Shown here: positions 4,918 to 6,320 of the stretch, in pieces
How positions within the stretch are numbered: position 1 is the stretch's first letter
How the letters are laid out: every line of letters starts with the position of its first letter
Assembly: GCA_003488525.1 (NCBI GenBank)
Contig: DNLG01000058.1
Location: 20,967 to 27,286, forward strand
Length of the DNA: 6,320 nt
Origin: Bacteroidota bacterium
GTDB taxonomy: Bacteria; Bacteroidota; Ignavibacteria; Kapaibacteriales; Kapaibacteriaceae
Direction: 5' to 3'
Translations under genes and position numbers: made by a program
Notes under the pieces: generated by a model
Databases searched by the model: none
What the model was told of the DNA's origin: nothing
The model's input: the letters and a program-made list of their open reading frames with translations, nothing else

Positions 4918-6320
4918 ATGATCACCATCACTCCGTATGGCGCGGCCGGCGAAGTCACCGGCTCTGCATATCTGGTCGAAACCGGTTCATCGACCGTACT
5001 CGTGGACTTCGGCATGTTCCAGGGCGATAAGGACGACGATGCCCGAAACGTCATCCCGGGTCGTATCCATCGCATGGACATCGATGCCGTAGTTCTTACC
5101 CATGCCCACCTCGACCATTGCGGACGTCTGCCGCTGCTGGTGCGTGAGGGCTTCCGAGGACCGATTTTCTGCACGCCTGCGGCGCGTGACCTGGCAGAGA
5201 TCATTCTTCTGGACGCGGCACACATCATGGAGTCGGACTTTGAACGTCGTCGCCGACGCTCGGAACAGCGTGGACGCAAGCTCAATCGTTATGATCATCC
5301 GCTCTATGACACCGAGGACGTGACGCAGACGCTGGAACTGGTGGAGGAAACCGACTATCTGGTGCTGACCCGCGTCAGCAAGGACGTGCAGGTGGTGTTC
5401 CATGATGCCGGACACATGCTCGGCTCGGCCAGCGTTGAGCTGCGCATCCAGCTTGAGGATGGCAGTCAGCGTGTGGTGGTGTTCAGCGGAGATGTTGGGC
5501 CGCCCAACTTCCCGTACCTACGAGATCCTGAACCACCGTCACGCGCCGATGTGCTGGTGCTGGAGTCGACCTATGGCGATCGTGATCATAAATCTCTTGA
5601 CGAAACGCTTGATGAGCTTGAGCGCATCCTTGTTGAGGCCGTAGATAATAATGGCAAGGTCTTCATTCCTGCCTTCGCCATTGGAAGGGCTCAGCAGATG
5701 ATGTTCCATCTGGCAGAGCTTATCCGCAAGCAGCGCATTCCGGCGATGCCGATCTTTCTCGACAGTCCCATGGCCATCAAGGCAGTGAACGTCTATCGTA
5801 TGCACCGCGATCTGTTTGACAGCGAGAGCACCAAGCTTAGCGAGCACGGTCAGATGGATCACGATCTGCGCTCGCTGGTACTGTGCACTTCGGCGCAGGA
5901 GTCCAAGCAGATCAACGAGGCGAAGGGTCCGTTCATCGTCATTGCCGGCTCTGGCATGTGTACGGCCGGACGCATCATGCATCACCTTCGGAACAATCTC
6001 GAAGATCAGCGCTCGCACTTCATCATCGCCGGGTATCAAGCAAGGGGCTCCCTGGGCCGCCGCCTTGTCGACGGCGCGACGGAAGTAATGGTCCACGGTG
6101 AGCGTCGACTGGTCAAGGCTCGCATTCACACCCTTGGTGGCTTCAGCGCGCATGCCGGTCAGACAGACCTGGTCAATTGGTTCGCCCAAGTTGCCCAGCA
6201 TGGTACGCCCCTTACCTTCCTGACGCATGGCGAGCAGGATGCCCGCACGGCGCTGAAGGATAAGCTCAGCGAGATCTACAACGTCAACGCCTATTTGCCG
6301 GCCTATTCCGAACACCTCGT
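4918..6320 (+). CDS. Metallo-beta-lactamase/beta-CASP ribonuclease (CPSF73/Ysh1-like, TTHA0252 type), 3' end beyond the window
   Basis: 467 complete codons run to the right edge with no stop. The protein is a zinc-dependent RNA endo/exonuclease of the cytoplasm in the bacterial branch of the CPSF-73 family (COG1236 type), expected to act in RNA processing or decay. All metallo-beta-lactamase motifs are visible: Asp30 (VDFGMFQG), HAHLDH (62-67), His166 in DAGHMLGSA, and Asp192 in FSGDVG. The beta-CASP motifs are also present: motif A ESTYGDR (Glu216), motif B FSAHAGQ (His412) and motif C THGEQ (His437). GSGMCTAGRIMHHL (344-357) is typical of the family. An Arg-rich stretch (109-121) occupies a linker that is usually basic. 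No KH or RNase J-type C-terminal domain is seen. Bacterial relatives are about 430-470 residues long, so only a few residues should be missing. ATG 4918 is the first possible ATG after an in-frame TAG at 4906-4908, which fixes the start. The gene is divergent from the ABC exporter with 31 bp between start codons. Confidence 0.93.
   Translation, partial: MITITPYGAAGEVTGSAYLVETGSSTVLVDFGMFQGDKDDDARNVIPGRIHRMDIDAVVLTHAHLDHCGRLPLLVREGFRGPIFCTPAARDLAEIILLDAAHIMESDFERRRRRSEQRGRKLNRYDHPLYDTEDVTQTLELVEETDYLVLTRVSKDVQVVFHDAGHMLGSASVELRIQLEDGSQRVVVFSGDVGPPNFPYLRDPEPPSRADVLVLESTYGDRDHKSLDETLDELERILVEAVDNNGKVFIPAFAIGRAQQMMFHLAELIRKQRIPAMPIFLDSPMAIKAVNVYRMHRDLFDSESTKLSEHGQMDHDLRSLVLCTSAQESKQINEAKGPFIVIAGSGMCTAGRIMHHLRNNLEDQRSHFIIAGYQARGSLGRRLVDGATEVMVHGERRLVKARIHTLGGFSAHAGQTDLVNWFAQVAQHGTPLTFLTHGEQDARTALKDKLSEIYNVNAYLPAYSEHL

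Noticed and set aside
5539..6315. Minus-strand ORF of 258 codons opposite the RNase gene
   Set aside because: It lies wholly antisense to a gene with every catalytic motif of the beta-CASP family intact. Its translation has no recognisable domain, and long antisense frames are common opposite GC-rich coding sequence.

Overview
This window carries four protein genes and almost no spare DNA. The organism is most likely a member of the Bacteroidota or the Chlorobi/Ignavibacteria/Kapabacteria group. Four things point there: (i) a secreted protein ending in a type IX secretion (T9SS, Por) type A sorting domain; (ii) a secreted protein of the IgGFc-binding domain family, which is common in that group; (iii) both signal peptides appear to be cut just before a glutamine; (iv) no gene has a Shine-Dalgarno sequence, and two genes have the Bacteroidetes-type promoter word TAnnTTTG next to their start codons. 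GC content is moderate (by eye about 53-58%), which suits the Kapabacteria/Ignavibacteria side better than low-GC gut Bacteroidetes. The lineage is an inference.

Layout. Positions 1-1373 (minus strand) hold the N-terminal 457 codons of an IgGFc-binding-domain surface protein whose C-terminus lies beyond the left edge. A 143-bp divergent gap (1374-1516) separates it from a plus-strand gene at 1517-3106, a secreted SGNH/GDSL-type hydrolase with a T9SS sorting tail. That gene overlaps by 14 bp, tail to tail, with a minus-strand ABC exporter half-transporter (3093-4886). A 31-bp divergent gap (4887-4917) leads to a plus-strand metallo-beta-lactamase/beta-CASP ribonuclease (4918 to the right edge), almost complete and cut near its C-terminus. 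There is no gene-free stretch longer than 143 bases, and I see no tRNA, rRNA, CRISPR array or mobile element.

How the genes relate. Orientations alternate strictly (minus, plus, minus, plus), so no two adjacent genes can share an operon. The left pair are both exported and may share a regulatory gap; a joint extracellular role is possible but unproven. The ABC exporter and the RNase have no obvious functional link beyond back-to-back start sites.

Most notable observations: the two mirror-image TAnnTTTG boxes, each exactly 4 nt from a start codon in the 31-bp gap (suggesting leaderless divergent transcription); the SGNH enzyme with Met replacing the usual Asp beside its presumed nucleophile Ser; the overlapping convergent gene ends; and the paired Ala|Gln signal cleavage sites. 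I found no convincing undescribed multi-gene system.
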